Notes: generated by a model not told the origin, from the sequence alone. DNA of 64,000 nucleotides from Pyrinomonadaceae bacterium (GCA_017983495.1 JAGOBH010000003.1:372001-436000), one strand, 5' to 3'. Counted from the first letter of the stretch, positions 15,470 through 26,301 are shown. Made by a program: numbers and translations.

Positions 15470-18400
15470 TTATCGCAGGTCCTGCAGTCGCAAAACGATC
15501 AGCGTGGCAATGACCAGTATTCCAAACATTAACATCAATACAAGCTGATTTAAAACTTCGTTCATCCACGGATGGAGGAATGTAATGTAGTTGCTCAGGT
15601 CGTTTGGCAGCTTTTTCGCCGACGGCATTGCCGGCAGTTCGTCCGGCTTGGCGAGCGACGGTGTAAGGCCCGCGTTACGAGCATTGTCGTAGTCTCTGAG
15701 CTTCTTTTCGGCCGACGACTGATAGTCCTCAAGGTTCTTGCGCGCATCGGCGATGATCTTGTCATTTTCACGCTCGGTGTGCTTATAGAGCCCAAGTCCC
15801 TCTGTTTTTCCTTTCGGGTTTGCACCCTCAGCTTCGAGTGTGTCTAGCGTCGAGAACCGTTTCATAGTGTCAAATGACCACGCGGCCGGCATAAGCATGC
15901 TTACGGGCTTAGAAATGCCCGTAGGAACGCCGACGATACCGGCAAAAAGCATCTGCGGTATCAGGATCAACGGAACCAGGCTCGTTGCCATTTCGGACGA
16001 TTTAACGAGAGCTGAAACAAACAGCCCGGTCGCGATCCCAACGCCGCCGGTTAGCAGCATCGCCCATAGCTGCGGGACACCGAGCATCTCACCCGGCATC
16101 GGCATCAGGCCGGTAAGATCAAGAACTTTAAGCGGCACGAACAGCAGCAGGCACTGTATGCCTACGATAAGGCTAAGCACCAGCAGCTTGGAGCCGAGGT
16201 ATGGGAAAATGCCAAGATTGACCATTCGTTCGCGACGATAAACCGGACGTTCGCGGATAAATTCGCGAGCGGCAACACTCGTTCCAAACCACATCGACAC
16301 GATCGCAAGCACGAAATACGCAAAATCACGCGGCTTGTCGGGCCCCATCACAAAGTAAGTAAGCAGGGCAATTATCGGAGCCTGGGCAATCAGGATGAAC
16401 AGATTAATCTTGTCCTTGAGCAACACCTCGAAATACCGCCGCGAAAGCGTAATCCACTGGCTAAATGAACCAACGATTCCCAGCCGGCGGTGCTTTGCAA
16501 CTCCGCTTGCTGGCAGCGTGCCGAGCTGCTTGAGAGGTTCGTGAACGTATTGCCGGTATTGCGGCGATTTAACAAATCTGTGTTTCCAATCCTCGGCCGT
16601 ACGTTCCTGTAACTGGCGGCGAACGCTCTCGCCCTGCTCAACTACGGCCTGTTCGACCGGCTCCTCAAGCTTTTCGAAAAGCTGTTTGTAGCTTGACGCA
16701 CCGAGGTGTTTCAGGGCATCCTGCGGCTTGCCGTAAAACACTAATTTGCCCCTCATCAACACGACGATCTTGTCGAATAGCCCGACGTTCTCCATCGCGT
16801 GCGTGGTCAAAATGACGGTGCGTCCCGATTCGGCGATCTGGCGAAAGAGCCTCATTATCCGCTCTTCGGTTGCCGGATCGAGTCCGGAGGTCGGTTCGTC
16901 CAAAAAGATGATCGACGGCTTTGTTATCAGCTCAACCGCGATCGAGACCCGTTTTCGCTGGCCGCCAGAGAGCTTACTGACCTGGACGTCCCGGCGTTCG
17001 GCCAGGCCGGTGACGTCAAGCACCTCATTTATGGTCTGGTCGATCTCAACGGACGATACGTCACGCGAAAGTCGCAGCTTTGCGACATAATACAGCGTTC
17101 GGTAGACCGTCAGTTCGCGATGGATAATGTCGTCTTGCGGAACATAGCCAATAGCCTGCTTGAGCGAATCGAGGTGTCGGTAAAGATCGAGATTGTTGAC
17201 CAATACATTACCGCTCGAAGCCGGACGCATGCCGTTCATCGCCTCGATAAGAGTCGATTTTCCCGCTCCCGAAGGCCCCAGAATACCGACAAACTCGTTT
17301 GGCTGGATCGATAGCGACACCCCGTCCAGCAATCTGAGCGTTTCGCCGCGGGACCTAACCTCGCGGACCAGATCGACGGCATCGACACGTGTTCGCGAAC
17401 GTGTATCGAAAACGCCGACATTTCCTGCCGCATCAATACGCAGTTCAAATGAACCGATCAGCACCTTGTCGCTCGGCGTTAGCTGTGAACGCGACACACG
17501 GTCGCCGTTGACATAGACGCCGTTGGTCGAGCCGAGATCGTCAATAAATATACCGCTCGCGGTACTCAGCAGCCGTGCGTGCCGGCTCGATATCTGCAGG
17601 CCGTCGAGCGTAATATCGTTTTTCGGGTCGCGTCCGACCGAGAGCTCTTTCTTTTCGCCAAATGTCAGAGACATCAGCAATTGGGGCTGTTCGCCAAGCT
17701 GAGCCTTGCCTGTCGACGGCAGGCGATCCATCTTGATCGCCATCGTTTTCGAACCGATCGCGTCATTGAGATGGAATGCCTCAGCGATATTCGGAAAAGC
17801 GACTGAACGCTGTCCCGCACCGGCCGATGCTGCCGGTGCAGGCCGGACGGGCCAGACAAATTCCAGTACGGGGCCGCCGATGCCGAAACGCAACATATCC
17901 TGATGATAAAGCGGCGTCGGGGCAGATATCCGTTGATCGTTGACGTATGTTCCGTTAAAGCTACCGTTGTCCTCAATTATGTACGCGTCACCCTCACGCC
18001 GCAGCATTGCGTGCTTGCGTGAGACCATATTTGCCGTTGCTCCAAAGCTGATGTCGCATGACGGGTCACGGCCAAATGAAATGCCTTGATTTGCCAGAGG
18101 GAACGCCTGGCGTCCGGGTTCCTCAACAAATGCGAGCTTTGCACCGCTGTCCGCAATCGGCACGGCAACCGGCGAAGGGCGGTGGCTTGGCGGCGGCGAA
18201 TCAAACGGGTTGGGCCGAGCCGCGGGTGGCGGAATTGCCGCTGCCGGGACCGGTATTTGCTTGGGTGGTTCGTCTGACGTGGACTCACTCGGCACAGGAG
18301 CCAGCGAATCTACTAGGACCTCGAACCAGACTACCTTCAGCTTGGGGCCGTCGGCGCCAAACTGCAGGGTCTGGCCGGCATGGATGCGTTCGGGAGTCGA

Positions 18401-18634
18401 TATCCGCCGACCGTCGAGGTACGTGCCGTAACTCGCTCCGAGGTCAACGAGGTACCATTTCGAATCGTCCCAACGGAGTTCGGCATGCTTGCGCGAGACC
18501 ATCGGAAAGGCATCACGTGGAAACGCGATGTCGCACTCGAACGGATCGCGTCCGACCCTGAGCACGCTCGTGGAATACGTCTGCTCTGGCGATTCGCTCC
18601 CATCCGGCCGAATTTCTGAAAGAATTATATTCAT
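15470..18634 (-). CDS. Triple-FHA ABC-2 type exporter
   Basis: 1054 residues. Three FHA phosphothreonine-binding domains each show the GRD...SRKH or SSRH core: about 28-80, 187-240 and 333-385 (the last ends DDLGSTNGVYVNG). A Pro-rich linker joins the first and second. The ABC ATPase has Walker A GPSGAGKS at 453-460, signature LSGGQRKR, Walker B IIFLDEPTSGLD and an H-loop His. The C-terminal third is an ABC-2 permease with about six membrane segments, resembling ABCG half-transporters. The substrate is unknown. FHA domains imply control by Ser/Thr kinases, none of which is in this window. A loop of about 100 charged residues interrupts the permease near the end (LEAEGANPKGKTEG through NDLSNYITF). 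Confidence 0.92.
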   Translation of the reverse strand: MNIILSEIRPDGSESPEQTYSTSVLRVGRDPFECDIAFPRDAFPMVSRKHAELRWDDSKWYLVDLGASYGTYLDGRRISTPERIHAGQTLQFGADGPKLKVVWFEVLVDSLAPVPSESTSDEPPKQIPVPAAAIPPPAARPNPFDSPPPSHRPSPVAVPIADSGAKLAFVEEPGRQAFPLANQGISFGRDPSCDISFGATANMVSRKHAMLRREGDAYIIEDNGSFNGTYVNDQRISAPTPLYHQDMLRFGIGGPVLEFVWPVRPAPAASAGAGQRSVAFPNIAEAFHLNDAIGSKTMAIKMDRLPSTGKAQLGEQPQLLMSLTFGEKKELSVGRDPKNDITLDGLQISSRHARLLSTASGIFIDDLGSTNGVYVNGDRVSRSQLTPSDKVLIGSFELRIDAAGNVGVFDTRSRTRVDAVDLVREVRSRGETLRLLDGVSLSIQPNEFVGILGPSGAGKSTLIEAMNGMRPASSGNVLVNNLDLYRHLDSLKQAIGYVPQDDIIHRELTVYRTLYYVAKLRLSRDVSSVEIDQTINEVLDVTGLAERRDVQVSKLSGGQRKRVSIAVELITKPSIIFLDEPTSGLDPATEERIMRLFRQIAESGRTVILTTHAMENVGLFDKIVVLMRGKLVFYGKPQDALKHLGASSYKQLFEKLEEPVEQAVVEQGESVRRQLQERTAEDWKHRFVKSPQYRQYVHEPLKQLGTLPASGVAKHRRLGIVGSFSQWITLSRRYFEVLLKDKINLFILIAQAPIIALLTYFVMGPDKPRDFAYFVLAIVSMWFGTSVAAREFIRERPVYRRERMVNLGIFPYLGSKLLVLSLIVGIQCLLLFVPLKVLDLTGLMPMPGEMLGVPQLWAMLLTGGVGIATGLFVSALVKSSEMATSLVPLILIPQMLFAGIVGVPTGISKPVSMLMPAAWSFDTMKRFSTLDTLEAEGANPKGKTEGLGLYKHTERENDKIIADARKNLEDYQSSAEKKLRDYDNARNAGLTPSLAKPDELPAMPSAKKLPNDLSNYITFLHPWMNEVLNQLVLMLMFGILVIATLIVLRLQDLR

Positions 18635-19459
18635 CGAGCCATAACCAAGTAAGAGAAGCTATTAGATTAGCAAACAATTCCCAAGTTAGTAAGAAATAAA
18701 GGGTTAAAGTTCTCGGAGTCGGGACAGTCGCAGGCAGTACGTTTTGCCGCAAACACTTGTCTGCGATCCCTGTCCCGTTGTCCCATCATTCTCCCACACA
18801 TCAAATTCGCAAGATCTTAACCCTAGAGCCAAGGCCATTCACGGCAACTTAAAGTAACTTATTAATATACTGAGGAGCCTAGTCGGGCCAGAGAAATAAT
18901 GAGTGAGGTTAATACTCGTAAATGCTCTGTAGCAATCGCTTACAGTGAAGCTCATCTAACTTGTGAATGTCCCACATGTACTTAAAGTGGGACAGAAGCT
19001 GGGACAGGCTAAACCGTGCACATACACGACTTAGGGCAAAGTGTCCCACTGTCCCACGAATTTCAAATTTTTTCGCGCATCATGTATCGTCCTGTGTATC
19101 GTCCTGAAAAAAGTTTACACTTTTTGGTGGTTTCCCCGGGTGCAGGTTTCCACTTTTGTTTTAGTCCTGAGTAAGGTTTGCAAATTATGACTTTCTCCTG
19201 AATGTGGTCATTTTGAAAGCTGAAGGCGCTGACGAGTTTTGCAAAGAACGGCTCCTGCGGAAAGATCATGAACTTCATTTTCAAAGATCAAATTTCCTGA
19301 ACTCTATCTTATCATCCGTGTCAAATACGATAGTATGTAGCGTATATGGGATACGAGCGTCATTGGCAAGATGCACGAACTCCCTTCCGGTCGTGTTTCT
19401 GCCGGAAATGCGGTACACTTCTGTTGCTAAAAATCGACCTTATTTAAAGCTCTCGGCCT
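18635..19459. repeat. Intergenic region with GGGACA/TGTCCC elements
   Basis: About 825 bp with no convincing gene. 18722-18776 can form a stem between GGGACAG...TCGCAGGCA and TGTCTGCGA...CTGTCCC. 18967-19060 carries more copies of GTGGGACA/TGTCCCAC and GGGACAGGCTAAACC, a diverged relative of the elements at 8253 and 28127. An 11-bp direct repeat, TGTATCGTCCT, occurs twice at about 19083-19106. The rest, to the ComM start, is AT-rich and probably holds its promoter. Confidence 0.6.
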
Positions 19460-21025
19460 ATGCTTTTTTTGACGCAGTCTGCCGCGGTGTACGGCATCGA
19501 CGCTCTCATTGTGGACATCGAGGTGAATCTGCGCCCGGCGAGTGGCGATGGCGATCAGACTCCGGCTGTGACGATCGTCGGTTTGCCGGACACGGCGGTT
19601 CGAGAATCGCGCGAACGCATCAGAGCGGCCATTTCGAACAGCAACTATTTTTTTCCGCTGGACAAAGCGACCGTAAATCTCGCTCCCGCCGATGTGCGTA
19701 AGGAAGGTGCGAGTTTTGACCTGCCTATAGCTCTGGGGATACTTGGTGCCAATGGTGACCTGACAAACGGACAGAACATCGACGGAACAATGAGCATCGG
19801 CGAGCTTTCGCTCGACGGTCGCGTCCGTCCGGTTCGTGGGGCGTTGTCTATCGCCCTTGCGGCACGCGATAACGGCGTCAGGAATTTGCTCGTTCCCGAA
19901 GAAAACGCGACCGAGGCTGCCGTCGTTCAGGGCGTCAACGTCTTTCCGATCAGAGACCTTCGTGAGGCGGCCGAACTCGTCCAGGATCTCGACACCGATC
20001 GTGACACCAAGGTCAGGGCGGTCAAACTCGACATATCCGATCTGCGGAGCCGCGAGAATAAATATCATTTTGATTTTTCCGAGGTGCGAGGCCAGCAGAC
20101 AGCAAAGCGTGCCCTTGAGGTCGCCAGTGCAGGCGGTCACAACATCCTGTTTATTGGCCCTCCTGGTTCCGGCAAGACGATGCTTGCGAAGCGCCTTCCG
20201 ACGATCTTGCCGCCGCTCGAATTTGAAGAGGCTCTCGAGATCACCAAAATTCACTCGGTCGCCGGACTGACGGGCAAATCGGGCCTCGTCACCGAGAGGC
20301 CTTTCAAATCGCCGCATCATACTGTCTCGCAGGCGGGATTGATCGGCGGCGGATCGATCCCGAAGCCGGGTGAAGTTTCGCTTGCTCATCTCGGCGTTTT
20401 GTTCCTGGACGAATTGCCGGAGTTTGACCGAAGCGTTCTCGAGGTACTCAGGCAGCCGCTTGAGGATAAGATGGTGACCATTTCGCGGGCTGCGACGTCG
20501 CTGACATTTCCGGCGGATTTCACGATGGTTGCGTCGATGAATCCTTGCCCGTGCGGCTATTTTGGTTCGACACGTGAGTGTAAATGTTCCGGCGCTCAGA
20601 TACAGCGTTACGTCGGCAAGATCTCGGGGCCGCTGATGGACCGCATCGACATCCATATTGATGTTCCGGCGGTGAAGTTTGACGAGCTACGCGGCCGCGG
20701 GGTACCGCAGGGCGAAAGCTCGGCAGCCGTACGTGAACGCGTGATCAAAGCTCGTGAGATACAACTTGCACGGTTTGAGGGCAAGGCATTTTCAAACTCG
20801 GCGATGTCGCCGAAGCAGATCCGCACATTCTGCGCTCTTGATAATGACAGCGAAAATCTCCTTGAACGGGCAATGCAGCGGCAGGGACTGTCGGCGCGAG
20901 CCCACGACCGCATATTGAAAGTCTCACGCACGATCGCAGATCTCGCTGGCAGCGAAAATATTAAACCCGAACACATCAGCGAAGCCATAAACTACCGTTC
21001 GCTCGATCGCAATTACTGGACCTGA
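19460..21025 (+). CDS. comM: YifB/ComM-family Mg-chelatase-like AAA+ ATPase
   Basis: 521 residues, the normal length. The N-terminal ChlI/Lon-S5-like domain runs to about 195 ([17 protein letters not shown]). The AAA+ core has Walker A GPPGSGKT at 233-240, Walker [11 protein letters not shown] and sensor [15 protein letters not shown]. The Cys cluster (CPCGYFG, ECKC) and C-terminal Mg_chelatase_C region complete it. ComM is a hexameric helicase that promotes branch migration during natural transformation. With the pilus genes at 58.8-62.1 kb it is consistent with, but does not prove, competence. Confidence 0.92.
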   Translation: MLFLTQSAAVYGIDALIVDIEVNLRPASGDGDQTPAVTIVGLPDTAVRESRERIRAAISNSNYFFPLDKATVNLAPADVRKEGASFDLPIALGILGANGDLTNGQNIDGTMSIGELSLDGRVRPVRGALSIALAARDNGVRNLLVPEENATEAAVVQGVNVFPIRDLREAAELVQDLDTDRDTKVRAVKLDISDLRSRENKYHFDFSEVRGQQTAKRALEVASAGGHNILFIGPPGSGKTMLAKRLPTILPPLEFEEALEITKIHSVAGLTGKSGLVTERPFKSPHHTVSQAGLIGGGSIPKPGEVSLAHLGVLFLDELPEFDRSVLEVLRQPLEDKMVTISRAATSLTFPADFTMVASMNPCPCGYFGSTRECKCSGAQIQRYVGKISGPLMDRIDIHIDVPAVKFDELRGRGVPQGESSAAVRERVIKAREIQLARFEGKAFSNSAMSPKQIRTFCALDNDSENLLERAMQRQGLSARAHDRILKVSRTIADLAGSENIKPEHISEAINYRSLDRNYWT

Positions 21026-21038
21026 GGCACGGCACAAG

Positions 21039-22328
21039 ATGACTGAGAACAAGCGGAACGTATTCTTTTACGGCTGGGTGATTGTTGCCATTTCGACGCT
21101 GGCATTGCTGATCAGCAACGGCCTCTCGATCGGAGGCTTGCCGGTCTTTTATAAACCGATCCAGGAGGATCTGCTCGCCGGCGGAACGGTGACAGTTCAG
21201 ACAAAGGATGCTGTGACCGGGCTTGGAGCCGGGTTGACGTTTTTGCTGGCGGGCGTATTTTCGCTTGTGGTCGGGTTCTTCATTGACCGGGCGGGGTCAA
21301 AGCTGTTCATGATCGCCGGAACGCTGATCCTCGGTTGCGGCCTCGTCTATTATTCGTTCGCGGGCAAGCCATTGGACGTTTACATATCACACTCGCTGCT
21401 TGGGCTATCGCTCGGGTTTGTTGGGGTGATGATCCAAACTGTGCTTATCTCCAATTGGTTTCGGCGTCGCCGCGGAACGGCGATGGGTATCATCCTGACA
21501 GGGACGAGTTTCGGCGGTGTCCTGATACCGATCATTGCGAGCCCGCTGATAGCGGGCTACGGCTGGCGGACTGCACTTCAGATACTGAGCCTGCTCGTCT
21601 GGCTCGTCTTGCTGCCGGCGATAATTATCTTTGTCAAAAACAAGGCAGAGGACGCGGGCCTCAATTTTGATGGAGACAGTGAACCTGCGGCGGTCACTGA
21701 TGATGAGCCGGTTTTGGGTGGAGCGACATTTGCCGAGGCGTTGAGATCGCCGTTGTTCTGGGTTCTCGCACTCTGTGCAATGCTCATTTTTTACCCGATC
21801 TTTACGATCAGCCAGCAGTTTAACCTATACCTTCAAAACAATATCGGCGTTTCGAAAGAGCTTGCGGCGACGGCCCAGAGCATGCTGTTTGTCACAAGCG
21901 TTCTGGGCAAATTCCTGTTCGGTTGGCTGTGTGATCGGTTTCCGACGCGTTTGGTGATAATGTCCTGCTGCGGCGTGATGTTTTTGTCGACACTGATGCT
22001 GGTCGGTTTTATCGGCCCGTCGACGATATTCGTTTTTCTGCTGCCTTTTGGATTGGGGTATGGCGGGACATTTGTTCTGATCCAACTGCTGACGGTCGAG
22101 AGCTTCGGCTTGAGGGACATCGGCAAGATCCTTGGGACGATCACGCTGATCGAGACCCTCGGCGGCTTTTTTGGTTCGGTCATTACTGGGAGGTTGGCGA
22201 GTATGAACAACGGTGATTACACCGTCGCATTTTACGGTGTGACCGCGGCGGCGGGAGCTGCATTCGCGGCGACATTTGTCATCAACGTTCTGAGCCGAGG
22301 TAGAGCGATGAGGGCCGGCGGCAAATGA
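21039..22328 (+). CDS. MFS transporter (OFA-like)
   Basis: 429 residues with about twelve hydrophobic segments. It begins FFYGWVIVAISTLALLISNG, the pattern of the oxalate/formate antiporter-like MFS family of monocarboxylate carriers. Loop 2-3 is FFIDRAGSK and the loop 8-9 counterpart is GWLCDRFPTR, the usual MFS loop motif. It has an insertion of about 15 acidic residues between the halves (GDSEPAAVTDDEP). The substrate is unknown. It lies 13 bp after comM and may be read through from it. Confidence 0.87.
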   Translation: MTENKRNVFFYGWVIVAISTLALLISNGLSIGGLPVFYKPIQEDLLAGGTVTVQTKDAVTGLGAGLTFLLAGVFSLVVGFFIDRAGSKLFMIAGTLILGCGLVYYSFAGKPLDVYISHSLLGLSLGFVGVMIQTVLISNWFRRRRGTAMGIILTGTSFGGVLIPIIASPLIAGYGWRTALQILSLLVWLVLLPAIIIFVKNKAEDAGLNFDGDSEPAAVTDDEPVLGGATFAEALRSPLFWVLALCAMLIFYPIFTISQQFNLYLQNNIGVSKELAATAQSMLFVTSVLGKFLFGWLCDRFPTRLVIMSCCGVMFLSTLMLVGFIGPSTIFVFLLPFGLGYGGTFVLIQLLTVESFGLRDIGKILGTITLIETLGGFFGSVITGRLASMNNGDYTVAFYGVTAAAGAAFAATFVINVLSRGRAMRAGGK

Positions 22329-22491
22329 CCTCTCAACATTTGATTTACCCCTCATCGAACAAATTGCCGGTATTTGACTAAGTTTATTAACTGTGGAAAA
22401 TGAAACAATTCCGTGGTTGATGTTATTCTTTATCCTACCTTTTTTGGAATTCATCAACATTTTGAGGAATTCGAAAGGCAGTTGATTTACG

Positions 22492-24330
22492 ATGGCCCAT
22501 TCAATAGCTGAGAATTTAGTCGGTTTTGACCAAATACCGCAAACGATACCGCATTTTTGCTTCGAATCGTTTCGGCGGAACAACAAGCGGGACGCATTAG
22601 CGTTCAAGATCGACGACGCCTGGAATTATCTAAATGGCAACGAGGTCGTCGCCCGCGTTAAACGCATCGCGATGGGGCTAGCGGCTCTGGGCGTAAAGGC
22701 CGGTGACCGCGTTGCGATCATCTCGGAGAATCGGCCTGAGTGGTCATTCGTCGATCTTGCGATACTTTCGCTGCGAGCGGTAAACGTACCGATCTATACA
22801 ACGCAGGCCGTTGAACAAATACGGTATATTCTCGAAAACTCCGGCGCCAAAATGCTGTTCATCTCGGGCAAAAAGCTTTGGAAGCATGCTGAGAACGCCG
22901 TTCAAAGTGTCGAGCAGTTGGAGAAGATAATATTTTTTGAAGCCGAAGGCAAACCCGAAGGCAATAGCCGAGTGATAACGCTCGGTGATCTCGAAAGGCA
23001 CGGCGACGAATTTGCTCATATCGATGCCGATATCGTTGAACGTTCGCTTACCGAGATCGAAACTTCAGATCTGGCGACCATAATCTATACGTCTGGTACG
23101 ACGGGCGAGCCGAAGGGCGTGATGTTGACGCACGAGAATTTTGTCTCGAATATCGTCGCAATTTCAAAAGGGCTGCCGATCAAGTCCACAGATCGAAGCC
23201 TTGCTGTGTTGCCGTTGTCGCACATCTTTGAACGAACCGTTTTTTACGTACTTTGCTCAAACGGCGTCTCGATACATTATTGCGCAGCGTTCGATCAGCT
23301 AGCGTCTCACCTCCAGGAGGTCAGGCCGACGATCATGACCGCCGTGCCACGACTTTTTGAGCAGGTGTATCACAAGATCGTTAAGAAAGGTAAGGCAGCC
23401 GGCGGTTTGAAAACGAAATTGTTCGAATGGGCGCTGGTTGTCGGGCAGGAGTACTGGGACGCCAAGGACAAGCACGAAAAAGTATCGGCTGGGCTCGCCG
23501 CAAAGCATGCTATTGCTAATCGACTGGTCTTTTCAAAATGGCGAGACGGTGTCGGCGGCAGTCTGAGGTTCTTTGTTTCCGGTGGCGCTCCGCTTTCGAA
23601 GAAACTGTCCTACGCGTTTTGGGCGGCCGGCATTCCGATCCTGCAGGGATACGGTATGACCGAAGCTTGCGTCACATGTGCGAACCGCCCGGACGACAAC
23701 AAGGTCGGTTCCATCGGCACACCATTTGAAGGCATCGAGATGAAGATCGCCGACAAAGACGGCGAGGTGCTTGTTCGCGGCAAGAACGTAATGCAGGGCT
23801 ATTACAATGACCCGGCGGCCACTGCGTCGGCGATCGACGCCGACGGGTATTACCACACGGGTGACGTTGGATATCAGGATCAGGACGGACATTTCTATAT
23901 CACCGACCGGATCAAGGATCTGTTCAAGTTGTCGAACGGTAAGTACATTGCGCCGCTCCAGGTTGAAAGTCTGCTCAAGCAAAGTCCGCTCGTTTCGCAG
24001 CCGGTAGTTGTCGGGTCAGGGCGGAAGCAGGTCGGTGCGCTGATCGTGCCCGACTGGGATACGCTAAAAGAAGAGATGCGTGCCGATGGCCATCCGGCGA
24101 CCGGTTCGCGGGAAGAGTTGTGTGAAGATCCGCAGTTCATCAAAAGAGTTCAGAGGGATGCGATCGAGCTGACAAGAGAACTGAGTGACTACGAGCGTAT
24201 CAAACGGGTATACTTGCTGCCGCGGGAATTTTCGATCGACAAGGGTGAAATGACACCTACGCTGAAGATCAAACGAAGTGTAATCGACGAAAAGTATGGC
24301 GAGGCGATAGACGAGATCTGCGGTAGCTAG
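22492..24330 (+). CDS. Long-chain acyl-CoA synthetase (AMP-forming)
   Basis: 612 residues of the ANL superfamily, with the length and order of FadD15-type long-chain fatty-acid CoA ligases. The P-loop-like motif IIYTSGTTGEPKGVMLTHEN is followed by SVSIHY, GYGMTEACVTC and GYYHTGDVGYQD, then DRIKDLFKLSNGKYIAP. C-terminal Lys in LKIKR is the likely adenylation lysine. It activates fatty acids for beta-oxidation or lipid synthesis. It ends 2 bp from the convergent 24333-24659 gene with no obvious terminator between. Confidence 0.93.
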   Translation: MAHSIAENLVGFDQIPQTIPHFCFESFRRNNKRDALAFKIDDAWNYLNGNEVVARVKRIAMGLAALGVKAGDRVAIISENRPEWSFVDLAILSLRAVNVPIYTTQAVEQIRYILENSGAKMLFISGKKLWKHAENAVQSVEQLEKIIFFEAEGKPEGNSRVITLGDLERHGDEFAHIDADIVERSLTEIETSDLATIIYTSGTTGEPKGVMLTHENFVSNIVAISKGLPIKSTDRSLAVLPLSHIFERTVFYVLCSNGVSIHYCAAFDQLASHLQEVRPTIMTAVPRLFEQVYHKIVKKGKAAGGLKTKLFEWALVVGQEYWDAKDKHEKVSAGLAAKHAIANRLVFSKWRDGVGGSLRFFVSGGAPLSKKLSYAFWAAGIPILQGYGMTEACVTCANRPDDNKVGSIGTPFEGIEMKIADKDGEVLVRGKNVMQGYYNDPAATASAIDADGYYHTGDVGYQDQDGHFYITDRIKDLFKLSNGKYIAPLQVESLLKQSPLVSQPVVVGSGRKQVGALIVPDWDTLKEEMRADGHPATGSREELCEDPQFIKRVQRDAIELTRELSDYERIKRVYLLPREFSIDKGEMTPTLKIKRSVIDEKYGEAIDEICGS

Positions 24331-24332
24331 GC

Positions 24333-24659
24333 CTAATCGACCATTAGGCTGCCGGAATCCCTTAGCAATGAGTCAAGTGAGCTGGGGTCTGAACTTCGGA
24401 TCTTCAGCAGTGCTTCCGCAAGCTCGAAGAGCGGAGCCGGGATCTCAGTTGCGGTCGGTATCTGAATTTCTTCTTCCCGATTTTGCGGATAGTGTGAGTA
24501 AAAGTCGACCTCTGCCGAACAGAATTCACACGATGACAGATGAGCACCGACAGCTATTGACCTATCGAGCGGCAGGTCACCGACCTGATATTCGAGAAGC
24601 TCTTGAGACGTGGGACAGTCTTCGTTTTTACAGAAATTTGACATGCTCAGTTGGGTCAT
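24333..24659 (-). CDS. zf-HC2-like zinc-finger (anti-sigma-like) protein
   Basis: 108 residues. The N-terminal 50 residues read CPTSQELLEYQVGDLP, then His40-x3-Cys44-x2-Cys47 (HLSSCEFC). This is the zf-HC2/anti-sigma zinc-binding pattern. There is no membrane segment, unlike classical anti-sigma factors. The C-terminal half is acidic and helical. ATG at 24642-24644 is an alternative start. A partner sigma factor is not adjacent on the same strand. The HTH gene at 25150 is divergent, 490 bp away. Confidence 0.7.
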   Translation of the reverse strand: MTQLSMSNFCKNEDCPTSQELLEYQVGDLPLDRSIAVGAHLSSCEFCSAEVDFYSHYPQNREEEIQIPTATEIPAPLFELAEALLKIRSSDPSSLDSLLRDSGSLMVD

Positions 24660-25149
24660 AGACCGATCAGGAAGCGCCTCGCGATCAGACTACCTTTCTT
24701 AGTAGTTACATCAAAAGTAAAGCCGTAATGACCGATTTCTTCCAAAACTTTGACGCGTGATTCGGTCAGATTGATGAAATAGGGCTCGGTCTGCCCTCAC
24801 AAAACCCCGTAAGTCATTGAGAAACAGATATTTACAGAGAGTGTATAAATAATATACAAAGATGTAAAAACTTGTTGCCCAAATCACTCTTTCTTGTTAA
24901 CATCTTAATTGTAGGTAGTGAGAGAAACTCTTCTCACACCGCACCAGCCGGATCTGATGCGCCGCTCAGCAATCGATCCCAAAAGTAGTTTCTCTACCAT
25001 TACCCACCAGGCGAATAAGATCGAATTTCGATTCTGGCAATCGCTATGAATGCCCGTCGCACAATGGTCAGGCCATTCTCGAACCGAGATATGGATAGGC
25101 GTAGTTCGTTCAAAATTTGCCGGTAGCAGAATTAACACAAAGGTTTAAT
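24660..25149. promoter_or_regulatory. Divergent intergenic region
   Basis: 490 bp with no gene. GTATA-AATAA-TATAC at 24843-24857 is an inverted repeat in an AT-rich stretch that could be an operator or promoter for the rightward HTH gene. Otherwise I see no clear signal. Confidence 0.35.
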
Positions 25150-26301
25150 ATGACTGAACTGAAAGTGCAGGAACGCCTGCCAAAAGCCAACCAAAACAGA
25201 CAGATCAAAGTAGGCAAATGGACCGACAGCCTTAAAACCTCCGACGTCAATCAGATCTGGATCGAGTTGCACCGCATTGTGTCATCTCATCCGCTCGTTC
25301 GTGCCTCAAAGCGTGCCGGATTCCTTGTCGAAGAAGGAAAGCACAACGCCTACACCGACCTTACACAGGAATTGTTTGTCGCTCTCCTGAGCAAAGAGCG
25401 TTTTCAGCATTACATTGATACCGGGATGACCGACCCGGAGATCGAAGCTGAGATCAGCCAGATCGAGCTGACGAACATGCTGACGGCTGAACTGCGAAAA
25501 CGGTACCCCGAATCGTATCGCTTGGCACGCCGAATTTCCACCTTGATCCAGACCAGTCCGACATTCAAACGATTTGACAACATCGGCAATCCCGAAGCCC
25601 ACCGGCGTCTTGCCGACCGGCTTTACGGCCTCGCCGACTGGAAAAACCAAAAAATGCGCCGCGATGTCCAGGAAATGGACGAGCGTGTCAAGGTGGTCTC
25701 ATTTCAGAAACGCGATACCCGAATGGTCGGATGCACCGGTGACGCCCAGATCGTGATCAGCAATGTCGAGCTCGAAAAACTGATCATCCGCGTATTTAAG
25801 GCGATCGATTCGCCGGTCGATGTTCGCTCGCTTCGTTCATTTGTGATGTCGCGGCTTCCGATCATGGACATCCATCTCGTGCCGGTCGGCGGTTCGGGCG
25901 ATAACGAAGACGACGATCGCATGCACTTCGAATTGCCGGATCTCCGCGATACGCCCGAAGAAGATCTCCTCCGAAACGAGGCCGAGGACGAAGCTATCGG
26001 CTTCGTCGACGGGTTTCTCGACACGCTTCACAAATCCGTCCGGGGCAAGGCTAAGCAGTATGACCGCATGATCAACGTGCTGTGGCATTGCTATCTGATC
26101 TCGGACAGCGGCACGCAGCTCGAGGTCGCAGAGATGCTCGGCGTATCGGATTCGCTCGTCTCGGACTATCGCAAACGGATCGAGGCCAACCTGCAGCAGC
26201 TCTCGTTTGGCGGCGTTAACGAGGCCCGCCACTTTGAGAAAGCACTAAAGCGAAAGGTCCGCGAGATGATCACCGTCGAGAGGGAAGAGGTGGCCGTCTA
26301 A
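25150..26301 (+). CDS. HTH-containing regulator, possibly sigma-like
   Basis: 383 residues from ATG 25150, preceded by AAAGG. An all-helical N-terminal half (LVRASKRAGFLVEEG, then DLTQELFVALLSKERFQ) recalls sigma region 2 (DLxQE). An acidic middle contains a DDD run. Near residue 320 there is a helix-turn-helix, TQLEVAEMLGVSDSLVSDYR, like the region-4 or LuxR type. The full match to sigma-70 is poor, so a specialised DNA-binding regulator is equally possible. It is not in an operon with the zinc-finger gene, which is divergent. Confidence 0.6.
   Translation: MTELKVQERLPKANQNRQIKVGKWTDSLKTSDVNQIWIELHRIVSSHPLVRASKRAGFLVEEGKHNAYTDLTQELFVALLSKERFQHYIDTGMTDPEIEAEISQIELTNMLTAELRKRYPESYRLARRISTLIQTSPTFKRFDNIGNPEAHRRLADRLYGLADWKNQKMRRDVQEMDERVKVVSFQKRDTRMVGCTGDAQIVISNVELEKLIIRVFKAIDSPVDVRSLRSFVMSRLPIMDIHLVPVGGSGDNEDDDRMHFELPDLRDTPEEDLLRNEAEDEAIGFVDGFLDTLHKSVRGKAKQYDRMINVLWHCYLISDSGTQLEVAEMLGVSDSLVSDYRKRIEANLQQLSFGGVNEARHFEKALKRKVREMITVEREEVAV

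Noticed and set aside
19063..19284. 73-residue leftward open frame
   Set aside because: No motif or ribosome site. It lies in repeat-bearing intergenic DNA.
19427..20656. Long leftward open frame opposite comM
   Set aside because: It is antisense to the conserved ComM domains and its product looks like a basic, low-complexity antisense protein.
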